Shown here piece by piece: positions 26,460-39,180 of a stretch of 64,000 nucleotides of DNA (position 1 is the stretch's first letter; each line of letters starts with the position of its first letter). This DNA is from Acanthochlamys bracteata. Taxonomy: Eukaryota > Streptophyta > Magnoliopsida > Pandanales > Velloziaceae. The translations under genes and the position numbers were made by a program. Where the stretch lies: positions 372,001 to 436,000 of the forward strand of contig CM034140.1 in the NCBI GenBank assembly GCA_019914995.1. The letters run 5' to 3'. Under the pieces are notes generated by a model, which was given only the letters and a program-made list of their open reading frames with translations, did not search any database and was not told the origin of the DNA.

Positions 26460-28046
26460 CGTTGGAGATCTCCGATGTTGGCGTAGTTGAGCGTTCTTGT
26501 AGTCTTGCGTGCTGTTTATGATATTTCTGGACTTACAATGTGTGAGTGCGTGTGAGTGCGTACATCGTTTGTTGCATAAAAAGTCCTATAATAATCGCAC
26601 ATATGTTTCCCTCGATTGTTTATTATTTGCAGTATAAGTCCTGTAATAATCACATTCGGCTAATGTTTTGCTTTTACTGTTTCTTTTCGGAAATATTAAG
26701 TCCCAAAACGATAGCGTCGATAATAATGTTTTGCCTCTGCAAAAACTCTATAGTTATATATGCTGTTTTTATAAAAGCGACCATCTTTACAAAACCTTAG
26801 TACAAATATTATTGGCTATATGAGGCCATGATTTGAAAGTGCTTATGAACTTTGAACTTCACTAAAATAAATAGTATTTTTATTATTTTTAAAAAATAAA
26901 TTTTATTTTTTATTTAAAAAATAATAAAAATATATAATAAAAAGATTTTATTATATAGAATTTTTCTATACTTTCTAAAATTTTAAATAAATTTTTTATA
27001 TATTTATAAAATATATATTAAAAAATATAAATTAAAAAATTAAAAATTATTTTTTCCAAATGCAATGTCAAACAAGAAGCTTTTAAGGATCATGCACTGC
27101 AATGGAATTCAAAGAGATAACCTCGTTTGGTATTGCTTATCAGAAAAATAATTTTTTATTTTATATTTTTTAATATATATTTTATAAGTATATAAAAAAT
27201 TTATTAAAAATTATAAAAATTTTATTTAGTGAAATTTTTTTATAGTATATTTTTATTATTTTTTAATAAAAAAAATAAAACTTATTTTTCAAAAAATAAA
27301 AATATTTTTTCTTTTAAAAAATTTTTATTTCATAAGTACCTTCAAAACACAGAGTTGTAATTTTTTCAAAACCACATGACACATAAATTACCGCAATTTA
27401 CTTGTAATACATTTACTAAGTTTGTACTAACGTTTCAATTCACTGGTCTCATCTTTTAAGTTTCACTTGAATTCGCATATTTTAATATTATAAAAAAATC
27501 AAAATTATAATTTTGTTATAGATTTTTATTTTTGTTTTAATCTTATAATTTTTAAAAATAATTAAAATTTAAATTGAAAATTTACTTTAATTTATTTAAA
27601 AAGTTAATTAAAATATTATTAAAATTTATTTATATTTATTTTTAAAATATTTTATTTTTTATTTTTTATTTTTGTAAAATTCAGTTATAAATATTTCAAA
27701 CACGTCAAGTTCGTTTGCTCATATACGGGCCTGAGTGCGGCCTGTTAACAGAAGTTTCTCATCACCCGTTCTTCTCACTACCAACCAGCTCATCTTCCTC
27801 ACTCGATCTCAAATATCATTTTCCCATTCCTCTCGTCGCTCGGCGGCGAACTATTATCCACTTCAACGGAAAGTTTTCCTCTTTTAATTGTTATATATTA
27901 TTAAATTCTCTATCCATCGTTGTTTGATATTACCCAATTTTTAATGGAATGCACCGATGCTTGCAATTCTAGACTGGATTGCATTGCACACAGCAGTTGA
28001 TCACCTTCTTCGAAGTATTGATTCTATTGGTTTCTGTGAGTAGAAG
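26460..28046. other. Head-to-head intergenic region of EMC10 and TGD2
   Basis: Promoters of EMC10 (minus) and TGD2 (plus) must lie at its two ends. The centre is filled by inverted A/T-rich repeat copies, listed separately. A short open frame at 27,715-27,927 lies in the TGD2 5' region and has no recognised product. Confidence 0.5.
26866..27340. repeat. Two A/T-rich repeat copies in inverted orientation
   Basis: A block at 26,866-27,050 containing AATAAAAATATATAATAAAA and TATAAAATATATATTAAAAA reappears as its reverse complement at 27,135-27,340. Copies of the same sequence also occur at 31,770-31,930 and in part at 12,110-12,190. They look like an A/T-rich MITE family whose ends I cannot define. 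Confidence 0.6.
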
Positions 28047-31000
28047 ATGGTTGCTAACGTATGGCTTCAGGCTTCTACTAGTAGAGTAATTCCCGTTTCA
28101 ATTCCATGTCTTCCTACAAAGGTTGTGAAGAAGCCTATAAGAGTTTGTGCGAGCTCTGTGAATGGGAATCAGAACAGTCCACCACCATCAGCAACATGGA
28201 CGAAGAATCCGATTGCTGCTGTTCGTGAAGTACCAAAGACAATTTGGAGAAGGACATTGCAACCGTTGAGTGATTTCGGGTTTGGGCGGCGGAGCGTTTG
28301 GGAAGGAGGTGTTGGATTGTTTATGGTGTCTGGGGCGGCAATACTTGCACTGACCTTGGTTTGGTTGAGAGGTTTTTATATTCGGTCTCAGTTTAGAAAG
28401 TACCAGGCAGTTTTTGAGTTCATGCAGGCTAGTGGGATTTGCTTGGGAACACCAGTGAGGATACGTGGTGTCACTGTCGGAACTGTTATTCAGGTTGATG
28501 CTTCTCTTAAGGGTGTTGATGCAGTTGTTGAGGTATAACTAAAATTTTAAGTTTCACTTATTGAAACTTTTCAGTATGTTAACTAATATTTTGATCACAA
28601 GATACTTTTGGAAGGCTGTAACTTTCTATTTAGTAGCAAGGTTTAGGTTGAATGATATTGCTAGATTAACTGTTCTGTTTACTTAGAATAATGGCTTCGT
28701 GGATTTCTCTTGTATGAGCTATTTATAGAGTGGGGAAAGAGAGAATCACCTAGACTCGTTGTAGCATGCGCAAAAAGATTATCATACAGATTGCAAGATA
28801 CCGGTGTAGGATGATCTTTTGGAATGATGCGGTGATACTGGTATTGAGTGCATTAAAAAGGGCTTAACTGAAAGTCTTCAGTTTAATCATAGTACCCCTA
28901 GGTAATAAGTTGAGATGATGAACCTAATGAGGATCTCTTTGATTTGATCATGTTTTTATTGCATGACCTTCGTTGTTGGTTGAGTACTTAATTTAAAGAA
29001 TTTGGAAATATGCAATTAGGTGCTTGGCAGCTGTAGCACCTAATTTGTTCTTCCCTTTGAAATGACCTTTCTTGTGCTTGTTGAAACTGATTTGTGTTTC
29101 ATATCTGCTACAGGTTGAGGATGACAAAACTATCATCCCCAGAAATTCACTGGTTGAAGTTAATCAGTCTGGCCTTCTTATGGAGACACTGATTGATATT
29201 ACACCAAAGGATCCACTTCCAACAGTCACTGCAGGACCCCTTGATCCAGGTTGTGTTAATGAAGGTCTTATTCTCTGTGATAGGGAGAGGATGAGAGGTG
29301 ACCAAGGGGTAAGTCTAGATGCTTTGGTTGGAATATTTACTCGTCTTGGCCGAGAAATGGAAGAAATTGGTGTCACAAGAAGCTATGCTCTGGCTGAGAA
29401 GGTTGCATCTGTTGTACAAGAAGCTAAGCCTCTATTAGCCAAGGTGGGACTGCTTACGCTGTTGTTCTCGTCCTGGTCGTTGTCTTATATCAAGATAAAG
29501 TTACCTTTTGTGTATGCAATTAGATACTTGATGAAGTACTAGGTTTTTTGGAGTCTCATTGCCATTTGAGCACCTTTGTTATATTGCTTATTATGACGCA
29601 TTCCTATTATCTAGTAGTAGTCTCAGTTGGACCATCTCTATGAGTTATATGCTTAAAATCATATTTCTTCCTTTTCATGAACAATTTGCTTCTGTGATGC
29701 AATCTCCATATACTTCATGAAATTTCTTAAAAACTTTTCAGGTTAGAGACTTCTTTATATTTATTAAAGATTTGACTCATAAATATTGAAATACGAATTA
29801 AATTTTTTTTTTATATATAGGAAGTTAGAATTGCATAAAAATGCTTACAACATAGCTGTTATGCTGATGCAACAGATCGAAGAAATGACTGAAACTATTG
29901 AACCCATGCTTGCTGATGTTCGTAGCGGTGACTTGCTGAAAAATGTTGAGAGTTTAACAAAAAGTCTGGCTGAAGCAACTGAAGATTTAAGGTATAACTG
30001 AAAATCGTAGACACAGACACTCATAATCTTCTTTATTTGTTTATTGATTAAGGTTTCATAAATTAGATCATCGCATGCATTTTTACAAAAGTCTATGCAG
30101 CACTGTACTCGGGACCAAGGAATTTTATGTTATCCTTCCAGGAATCCAATGGCAAGATACTTATTTAGGAATTTGAAGTTCTTGCTACTGTTTGCTAACA
30201 GTGACTTTTTTCTTTATCTTTCTATGAGGTGCTTATATATTTTTTCTGCATATCCATCATATTTCTGAAAGTCATCAGGCTTTCAAGGAGCACATTGAGT
30301 AGAAAGTTTTTAGCTCTATTTATAAACTATAAGGGGAGTCACTTTAGTTACGATTGAAATGTTTTAAATAGCTATTTTCTTTCTGATCTATGGTGTATGA
30401 CCTTAAGGCTCTGTTCCATTGATTAACTTGAAACACCTTTGATATTGCAGAATAGTGTTATGTGGTTGCAATGAATGCATTTTATGTTGATGTTGTGAAA
30501 TTTTTTGCCTCGTCAAATTGATTGTATCGAATTTAGATGCTCTATGGACACAGATTCAATTGATGTAATCTAAGGAGAGATATGTTAGCACTCGTTAAGG
30601 GTGTGTTTATCTTGGGGTAAACTTGAGCTTTGAAAAGTGAGTTTAAAAATTTAAATTAAACATTATAACTATTTAATAAAAAATAAATTTTTATATTAAT
30701 TTTGTATTAATAGTAAGTTTGAGAATTAAATTAAAATTTTTTTTTTTGATAAAGTAATTTATTTTTATTTTTTTGTTTATTTTATATTAAAAGTGAGTTT
30801 GAGAAAAATGGAGTTTGTGGTGTAGGTAAACACGCCCAAGCACTAAGTCTGAATACCTAGATTATTTTGATTATTCTGGTGAAGAAGTCATGCAGAGAGT
30901 AATTTCCGACTGTTCTCAAACACTATATAGAATACAAGCTGCGCTGGAACAAAATCAGTCATAATTATGTGTTCCTTCTAGCAATCATTTGAAACTGTTT

Positions 31001-31286
31001 TTTTCTTTTTCTCTTACAGAAGGGTGCACTCATCGATATTGACTCCTGAGAACACCGAGCTGATTCGACAATCAATATACACCCTTATTTTCACTTTGAA
31101 GAACATTGAGGTGAAACCTTTTCTTCTTTTATGAAGATTTTTATGTGTGAATGTGCAGCACTCTTAAAAATTGTTGTTTCTATGCATTTTCAGAGCATTA
31201 GCGGTGACTTGTCTGTATTTACGGGTGATGAGACAACAAGGCGCAATATAAAACTGCTCATAAAGTCCCTTAGCAGGCTTTTGTGA
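28047..31286 (+). CDS. TGD2: TGD2, MCE-domain lipid importer of the chloroplast inner envelope
   Basis: TRIGALACTOSYLDIACYLGLYCEROL 2 is the phosphatidic-acid-binding subunit of the TGD1-2-3 ABC importer, which carries ER-derived lipid into the plastid. Five exons are visible: 28047-28532, 29114-29443, 29876-29991, 31020-31110 and 31194-31286. Phase is continuous, giving 371 residues (381 in Arabidopsis). The parts in order are a Ser/Lys-rich transit peptide, one membrane span at about 92-112 (GLFMVSGAAILALTLVWLRG), an MCE domain at about 120-200 (GTPVRIRGVTVGTV), and a C-terminal helical part. It ends LKLLIKSLSRLL-like (IKLLIKSLSRLL), matching the family C-terminus. Intron 3 contains a MITE (30,599-30,837). 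Confidence 0.95.
30599..30837. mobile_element. Harbinger-like MITE in TGD2 intron 3
   Basis: The ends are GGGTGTGTTTATC and, on the other strand, GGGCGTGTTTACC. TAA precedes it and AAG follows, so the 3-bp target duplication is imperfect. Length and ends match the cleaner copy at 36,380-36,640. Confidence 0.6.
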
Positions 31287-32400
31287 TTAGAGGAACGAAA
31301 AGAAAGAACTGATAGAAGCTGGTACCATAAGGGAGCTGCTTGAACGTAACATGTTGGTTTGCTACAGCATATGCAGTGATTCTGTAGAACATCGTTTGGA
31401 ACTTTAGATAATACTAAGAATGGCATTGATTTTTGTATAATGCAATTCTCTTTCAACCATTCATATTGCTGAGACTTATCCTCAAAGGCTTCTTCAGTCT
31501 AGTGAATACACCCCTCTGTGAACTGTGATCTTTGCTATACTTTTCAAGGTTTTTACGCCACTTGATCAGAAATTCAAGTAAATAGTGTTGGCTGAAAGCC
31601 TGGAACGAATGATACTACTGGAAGTAGTCTGGAACGAATATCTGTATTTCGTAGATACCGTTACGGATACTCTATCGTACTGCATTGAACGGGTATTCAA
31701 ATTTTTTGGATGGTGTGTTGCTTCTATGTATAACGAACGACAAAGAAGACGTTTGGAAATGCTTTGAAAATAAATTTTTACAAAATAAGAATATTTTTAT
31801 TTTTAAAAAATAAGTTTTTTTAAAATAATAAAAATATATAATAAAAAATTTTTATTATATACAATTTTTTATATTTTTTAAATTTTTAAATAATTATAAA
31901 ATATATATCAAAAAATATAAAATGATTCTAGTAAGTGGAATCAAATGCACCCAAGATTAGCTCTCATGAGCGGCTGATGTACTCTGAAATAAAATTTAAA
32001 AAACTTATTAAAACTAATTTATTTTTTATTAATAATAAAAATAATTATATATATATATATGACAGAAATTTTATCTATTTTAATTTTTAAAAAATGTTAT
32101 AAGATAATATTTATTTGAAATGAAGAAGTATTTTAATCAGCGGTGCCAAAAAAGCAAACGTGCACTGCTAACCTGACAACAGAACAACTCACAGCTGAGA
32201 GGATTCATTGTCAAATTCATGTGTTGGTTCAAGGCTTTTCTTGTTTTGTTATCGGAGCTCTATTTGTAATGATTGCTTATTCTTTTGGATACTGTTGGAT
32301 CGTATATTTGTCTTAACTATTTGAATTTATGGAGACTATAAAAAATTGCAATTTTTCTATTTAATTTTTTACGGATATGGGCTGGTATTAACACAAAAGC
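31287..32400. other. TGD2 3' flank and intergenic
   Basis: 31,770-31,930 is another copy of the A/T-rich repeat seen at 26,866-27,340. An AT dinucleotide run lies at about 32,045-32,060. No gene was recognised. Confidence 0.5.
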
Positions 32401-32559
32401 GTTTATGTATCCCAGATTTGGGCCATGCCAGCACATTAACAGCTCAGCCCAATTAGTGCGCGTTTTTAGAACGCTATTAACCTTCCCGCCAAAATCACCT
32501 ATAAATATTCCCAGGCGTAAACTAATTACAGTTTCTACAGAAATTTCTCAGCAAAATAA

Positions 32560-35500
32560 TAGAGTTCTGGCAGCGGCGGTGATCCTTCTAGATAGACTCC
32601 GCCGGCTATTTCTTTCGTCGCCGACCTCCTCGACAGCGTTGGAGGAAGAAGACAACAGCGACGCATTCTTACGTTCGTTGATTACGCTCGAAAGGAGCTG
32701 GCGCCATCACCTGAGGACGGCGATGGCGGAGGCGGTGGTCCGACCTGAATTTGGAAGACTATAGGGCGCTCAAAACCTCTGCGGTGTCCTTCAGTGGCTT
32801 TAGACCTGCCGTTCCTCTCTCTGATCTCTTACAGGTATGAAATTATCTGAATTAATCGATTTGGTTTCCACTTTATAGTATGAATTTGATTCCAGATAGT
32901 GAATCTCGGTTTCAGGTTTGACTTGATTGAATTTTTTTGTTGATTTAATATATTGTTGAAAATTGATTAAAGTCTTGGTATCTCCAACGTTATTGGCATA
33001 GGCATGGAACCAGCAGAGAACGTATGCAATCAGGAGGAATGTGCATAGCGTAATTCCCCTTTCTAGTAAGCGGAGGAGGCATCTTCCAGACACCGTCAGA
33101 GTTGACTCAGTTTATGAGAGGATTTCCTCTCTCCTAGTAGTGTGCTGGAAGCTGTCATCATGGATGCTTTCTTTATCCAGGTTGCACTTTACTGTCCCTT
33201 TGTTATTGATGCCTCAGACTTAATATTTTCTTTTTGATGAAGTATGTATGATACATTCATTGGTCATATGTTTAACCTTCCGTTTAGGTAAAGTTTCTTT
33301 CGCTTTTGATGTTCTTTTCTATAACTCAATGATTCACGTGTATGCTGGGGAGGTTTTGAGAGTGTTAAATTGTTCATTAGCTAGACTCACTGCTCTAATA
33401 ACTGAAAAGCACCAAGCCTTACCCCACCAGATGTGGTTTTCTATATGTAGTCTTACGAGGTATGCTTGATGCTGCAAGTAACAAATGATAGATTTTAATA
33501 TAGATAATGATCTTGAAAAATGCTGTAAGCCCCATTTTGATGTTTTAGCACTAACTTAGTACTTGCTTAACTGCAACGATTAACTTGTCAAAGGTAGTGG
33601 TTGTTTTTGTCTAGTTTCATACCCCCTCTATATTTTGTAAGCTAGATGTTCTGCAAGCTTTGAAACTCCATGCTTGTACGTAACTAACAACTTCAGCATT
33701 GGGCTTTCAAGTTTCCTAAGTAATTTGGGTAAGCAACTTATAAGAATCTTTTTACAGGTACAAACACATAACCTTGGGAGACTTGTGGAGTTCTTGTACG
33801 ATTGACATGTAATCTTCACCAAGGGTAAGCTGGTTCACAATTAAGGTAGTATCTATGGAGTTACAAACTTATAATTGTTGAGTTTCCACAAGCTGCATTA
33901 AATAGTTGACAGATAGACTACTCCTTTAATTTGATTACTCAATCTAAAACTACATTGTAAATAAGCTTCTGTAGTCTTGAAGGGTCAAATTCTCCAGTAC
34001 AATGCGTAATATCTGAAGCAACCAGCTAAGAGGTCTACGCAACAATACTGATTATTAACACCTTGAATCTGATTTAATGGGATACAAAATATGAGTATGA
34101 CATCTCAGTTAAAAGATGAGATGACAAGTACAACACTGATTTTGTGGGTAGTAGCTGTCATAGGAAGGTTTTAATTTTCTGTCGGAAATTTTACTTTACA
34201 CAGAATGTTTTCCTGAAAGAATACAGAGATTACAATCTGGTTGTAATAATGGAATTCTGAAGGATGGTCATGAGATTTTTCTCACTGGATGGTATTCCTT
34301 CTGCTTTTGTAAGTTTGACCTGTTTGTTTTAGGTATTTGCTGGATTAACAATGGTTGGTTTGGAGCATAGTTGTTTTCATTTTCCTCCAAATGCTGAACT
34401 AGTCTACGGAAGCTCCAAGGAAGATCTTGGATGCTTGTCTTTTGTAATAAACATATAATACTTTGTTATTCCTGGCCTCCCAAAATCGTCCTTGTAGCTT
34501 CGGACTTGCTACCATTTAGAGGAAAATGAAAACAACTATGCTCTTAGTTCTTGCACAACTATTTACAAAGCTGTATTCTTGTTTTAGTCTGAACTTTTTG
34601 TGGTAGGCAACAGCGATGTGTTTGAATCTCTATGTTATGAGGCAATGTTTACCCCCTTGTGGTTAATGCCGCTAGTTGCTTGAATCAAATGGATAACTTT
34701 CAATTACCAAAGCATATCTGAGCAGTGTGCTGCTAGCAAACCTGGATTCAATAAAGTGCATATGTTCATCTTTATGACTTTGTTCATCTGTTTTGACAAT
34801 GCTTTTGGGTGCACAGTTCTGCTCAGATCGCCGAAACACTGAGTCTGATGACTGATGCTATCAAGCTGGTTTTGGGCATTTTATGCCGTTAGAGCTACTT
34901 GAAGACTTGCTGCAGACATCTGGAGAAACTTTAGTTTCTGAAACTGAAGAAGTATGGGGTTCTAGATCTTCTGATACATACAACAAAATCCAGGCTCCAC
35001 ATTCGTTCATGGAGAAGAGTCATAAGAGCCTTCCTCTTTCATCTGCAAATATGGTTAAGTGATATTGTCAAGATTTATGCGGATGCACCTTCTTATGTAG
35101 TGCATATCTGATTTATCAAGCATGAGAACATGTTTGCCTCACCTGCGAGTCGGTATACCAAATGACCTATCACTCAGAGATGGATTAGTTATGTGTATCC
35201 AATTTAGCAGTTCTGCGGAAAACTTCTCAAGCACACTACTAAGATTGGAGAAAGTGAGCTACTTGAAGTCTACATCACCAACCAGATGAAGCGTACGCCA
35301 CCACTGTCTATCAAGTATGAGACCAAAGTCCAGTTCCAGAACCTTGTTGCCCATGACCAAAGCTGCCATGAGGCTGAAAAGAACCATGCAAGCTATGCAC
35401 TATCCAGACTTTGCCTTGTCAATGATGTAGATGATCCTTATGTTCTACAAATGCAAGGAATACTTGAGACTTGAGAGCTGGGCAAAGCGGATGCGGTCAT

Positions 35501-35620
35501 ATTCTGTATTGAACTATGCGAAACTATACCACCTCAATTAAGACTAGCATTACTTGGAGAAAATGTTCAGGGATGTCAATAGTCATTGCAAGTTGTGGTG
35601 GCCAAGTGGCAGGTAAGGCT
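32560..35620 (+). pseudogene. Decayed, unidentified multi-exon gene
   Basis: Several protein-like segments lie in order on the plus strand with stops and frame changes between them: ISFVADLLDSVGGRRQQRRI (~32,610-32,670), RRRHLPDTVRVDSVYERISS (~33,070-33,130), VLFYNSMIHVYAGEVLRVLN (~33,315-33,370), FMPLELLEDLLQTSGETLVS (~34,880-34,940), YNKIQAPHSFMEKSHKSLPL (~34,980-35,040), and KYETKVQFQNLVAHDQSCHE (~35,310-35,370). Their amino-acid composition looks coding, and they recall a mostly helical protein. I do not recognise the family. No continuous frame or complete splice set could be built, so I treat it as a relic; a poorly assembled real gene is the alternative. Confidence 0.4.
34363..34543. 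repeat. 181-bp foldback with long matched arms
   Basis: The left arm starts GAGCATAGTTGTTTTCATTT, and the right arm read on the other strand is the same, with one mismatch in the outer 31 bp. Matching continues more loosely for a further ~40 bp per arm (AGTC..GAAGCT.CAAGGA). It could be a MIRNA-type precursor, a young inverted-repeat locus, or a small TIR element. No target duplication is evident, and I recognise no known miRNA in it. Confidence 0.65.
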
Positions 35621-36159
35621 GGTGCACAAGTAATTTAGCATGCCCTTGGACAGTGCTGTACCTGGTGGTCAGGTGGTTCTCCTTGTGATCACCTTGTGAC
35701 CCAGAGGTGATGGTAAATAATGTCGCTTCAGGATTTTCTCTGTTTATGTTAATCTTTTTACAGCAAACTAAGTTTCAGCTTCATCGGTAATTACGTTTAC
35801 TCTTCTGGTTACCTGCAAACTCTTCAGTACGATAAGTTTGGCTGAAATCCCAAGTCAAAGACTCCTGGTACAAGATGACCAGATTCATGCTATATAAGGT
35901 TTGGCCTTGATTTTAGGTTTCTGCTTCAGATTTACAAGCACCTGTCAACATTTCTATCTATAGGATTATTTCCTGAGTGCAAAGTTTTAGCCTGGCCACC
36001 CATTTTTTCATATTGGATGGACAGTAGAAAATCCCTCCTAATGTCTCCAGCTTGACCTTTATCAACAACTTTTGCTAGTCCATCCACTTTATGCAGGAGT
36101 AGGAAATAGGAAAGAAAAGAGAACAAGGTGTAAAGGAAGAGAAGCGAAGAAGCTTTACC

Positions 36160-37333
36160 ATGGCATTCGAGATGGCAGAAGACAGGCGCGTCGGTGTTGC
36201 AATGGACTTTTCTGCTTGCAGTAAGGTGGCATTGCAATGGGCAGCAAACAACCTCATTCACGATGGTGATAACCTCATTCTCATCAATGTTCAGAAGGAA
36301 GTATTTTATGAGGGTGGAGAGATGCAGCTCTGGGAAGTCAGTGGATCCCGTACGTACAAGTCATCCCTTTGTTCACTTAGGGCGTGTTTACCAACACCCC
36401 TAAACTCCACTTTCTTTAAATTCAAGTTTCACATAAATACTTATAAAAATTAAAATAAATTTTTTTATCAATAAAATTTTTTTTAAAATTCAAATTTAAA
36501 ACTTACTAACAATATATAATTAATATAAAATTTTATTTTTTATTAAATATTTTTTATTTTTTATTTTATTTTTTAAATTTATTTCCTAAAAACTCCACTT
36601 CCCCCAAAACTCCACTTCCACCCCCTAGGTAAACACGCCCTTAGTTCTGATATATAGATGAACTTGTATGAATAACTAAACTGTATGTTTCAGTGATCTG
36701 AGTTCAACATAGAAAATTTCTTCCACTCTCTTTACATCATTTCAGTAGTTTTGGTTCTAATCGTCGGGTTTCTTGGTATTTGATAATCCATGCAGCACTG
36801 ATCCCTCTAAAGGAGTTCCCTGAAATTGCTAAAAAATATGGCGTAAAAACAGATGGTGAAACGATGAACATGCTTAACTTGCTAGCCACAAAGAAGCAGG
36901 TAGAACAATCTTCATCTTTCTTTCTCACAGCATACCTTTTACTTGAAAATAGCGCACGTAACTCAGTGATAACCAAAGCAGGTGATGATTGTCTTGAAGA
37001 TCTATTGGGGAGATCCTCGTGAAAAGTTGCTTGAAGCCATCGATAGCATTCCTCTAAGCTGCCTTGTCATTGGAAATAGAGGACTTGGCACACTCAAAAG
37101 GTTCGAATATAGAGAAAAGAAAATTAACATTCATTATTTCGCTATTCTTGGGGCTCTCCTGATGTATTGTCCAATTCTTGTGATACAGATGTTCCGTATT
37201 TCTGAATTTGAGTACTCGTTTGGTATTTTGATGAATTCTTTTTGGCAGGATACTGTTGGGAAGTGTCAGCAACTATGTAGTGAACAATGCATCATGCCCT
37301 GTGACTGTCGTGAAGAGCCCCCACCACGAATAG
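36160..37333 (+). CDS. Universal stress protein (UspA-like)
   Basis: Four exons are visible: 36160-36349, 36796-36899, 36982-37100 and 37249-37333. Frames agree, giving 165 residues, the usual size of a single-domain plant USP. The protein opens [20 protein letters not shown], typical of the family's first strand and helix. Near the C-terminus it has the ATP-binding signature G-2X-G-9X-G-S ([15 protein letters not shown]), followed by [18 protein letters not shown]. Known plant homologues bind ATP or AMP, form dimers and are stress-induced; the specific role is not known. Intron 1 holds a MITE. A second in-frame Met lies five codons after the first, so the exact start is uncertain by a few residues. 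Confidence 0.92.
36380..36640. mobile_element. PIF/Harbinger (Tourist-like) MITE in the USP intron 1
   Basis: A perfect 13-bp terminal inverted repeat GGGCGTGTTTACC / GGTAAACACGCCC is flanked by TTA on both sides, the Harbinger target. The element is 261 bp, A/T-rich inside and non-coding. The clean ends and target suggest a fairly recent insertion. Confidence 0.85.
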
Positions 37334-38236
37334 CTTATAGCTATTAGCTTTACTATACGGCATAATAAGCACAGATGACCCAATTCCAAGTTGGTTACTC
37401 GTCTTTGATTTTTAACTCTGTAATATCTTTTTTTCTTTTGTAAAATTTCCAGGCTACTACAGACTTTGTTCACTTCAATAATAATCTTAGTTTACGTTTG
37501 GATAGGAACTCCGTTGACATTATTGTAATTAAGGGCATGTTTGGCTTAGCTTATTTGCTGCTTTTGGCAAAAAATAAGCACTAAACAGTATTTTGAGTGT
37601 TTGGCTACGGGTGCTTCTGTCAAAAATAAGCAGCTTTTTTTCCTTAAAAAAGAAAAGCATCAATCTGATGCTTCTCCAATAAGCGGCAAGGAGCTTCTTC
37701 TTCCGGATCTGCTAAAAAGACGTTATTGTCCATATCAAGTTAAAACAATTATAGACTTTATAAACCCTCCTATCTTCTTTATTCTCTCAACTCCTTCTCA
37801 TTTCTTTCCCACTCTCGATCTCTCGCTCGCTCCTATCTGCAGCTCCTCCCCCCTTGCGATCTAAAAATTCTTCCCGCCGTTCTCACCCAAGTATAAAAAC
37901 GCTCCCCACCGTTCGGCTATCGAAGTTTTCAAATCTCTTTATCCCTCTTTGTCTAGCTTTTCTTCGTCTTGTAGAGATCGCCGGAACCCTAGCTTCGATT
38001 CAATCACCAATTCAATAAAGAATACAATCACCTATTCAATCACCGATCATCGCACTGGAAGAGTCCTAGCTCCGATTCCCTCTCCAATTCAATCCCGCTT
38101 TGTTGTAGAGAGGCCAAGCTACTGATTGGCATAGTCTTACTGAGAGGGTGAGAGTTTGAGAATTTTCTAGTATTGAAAGTTACAAAGTTCTCCTTGATCT
38201 GAATTCTTATGAGAATTATTTGCTCTTTTGTTTTAG

Positions 38237-38302
38237 GTGCGGAGAGAGAAGATCAGTGAATGGATGAAGTTACTGCAAGATCTTATGCCTGGTTGTAATA
38301 AG
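38237..38302 (+). pseudogene. Captured bHLH transcription-factor exon
   Basis: The 66-bp exon reads VRREKISEWMKLLQDLMPGC plus NK, and is preceded by TTTTAG and followed by GTGTGT. This is the helix-loop exon of BEE/CIB-type plant bHLH factors, whose usual form is VRREKISERMKLLQDLVPGC. The Trp replaces the DNA-contacting Arg of the basic region (ERM to EWM), so DNA binding would be lost. No neighbouring bHLH exons are present. It lies inside the TIR element. Confidence 0.85.
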
Positions 38303-38394
38303 GTGTGTGCTTGCTTGCTACAATTCATTTTTTGCGCACAATTTTAAGCATTAATCGAGGCACAAACTCATTTCTTTAATGCTCTTTAAGTCTT

Positions 38395-38645
38395 TTATGC
38401 ATAATGCTCACTTGTTTTGGATTGCATTACTATTCATAGTGTATTTTTATAGGTGCTCACTGTTTTGAATTACATTGGTATGCTATGTTATTTTTATTAC
38501 TATGAATGCTGTATGTTTATAGGTGCTCACTGTTTTGGATTCAATTTCTATGTTGATTGTTATTTTTATTGCTATGCATGCTATATATTTATAGGTGCTC
38601 ACAGCTTTGAGATTAACTAGTGCTATGCTTTGTTATTGTAATTAC
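38395..38645 (+). repeat. Degenerate ~65-70-bp tandem repeat inside the TIR element
   Basis: The phrase TATAGGTGCTCACTGTTTTG recurs with variation at about 38,450, 38,518 and 38,591, with an earlier weaker copy near 38,405, each followed by TGCTATG-rich sequence. Confidence 0.65.
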
Positions 38646-39180
38646 TATACACATTTGCATTGCATTGCTATGCATGCCTACTCAAATGTTCTATTATTCA
38701 TAACTTTGACCTGCTTATAAGAGTTTTTATTGAATGAAAACAACAGGTAACCATGCTGCGAAGGCATCCTTCTTGATTTTTTTAGACATTGGTAATGATA
38801 TCTCTTTGTTGTTGAATGAAAATTTCTGTTCACTAACCATGCTGCTATGCATGTTCTATTTTTTTTTTATTTGAATGAAAATTGTTTGGGATGATAGCAG
38901 AGGCATTCTTCTTTGTTGTTTGAACCATATGAGAATGCTTCTGTGACAGCCAGGCAGAAGCATTTTCTTTCCTTTTAGGGTTAACAGAAATTGCTAGGAT
39001 GATTCTTCTATATTGTTTTGAATCATATGGGAATGCTTCTGCTTGGTTGTCTTTGACAGATTGCTATTGATAACTTTCTATTAGGTTTCTATTTGAAACT
39101 TTTAAACATTGTATGATATTGAGTCATTGAAAGAGATTCATGTTTATTGCTAATGTGTTTATAAGTATAGGGCTGTCACC

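Noticed and set aside
31585-31767. 60-residue plus-strand open frame after TGD2
   Set aside because: It lies in the 3' flank with no similarity and no splice context.
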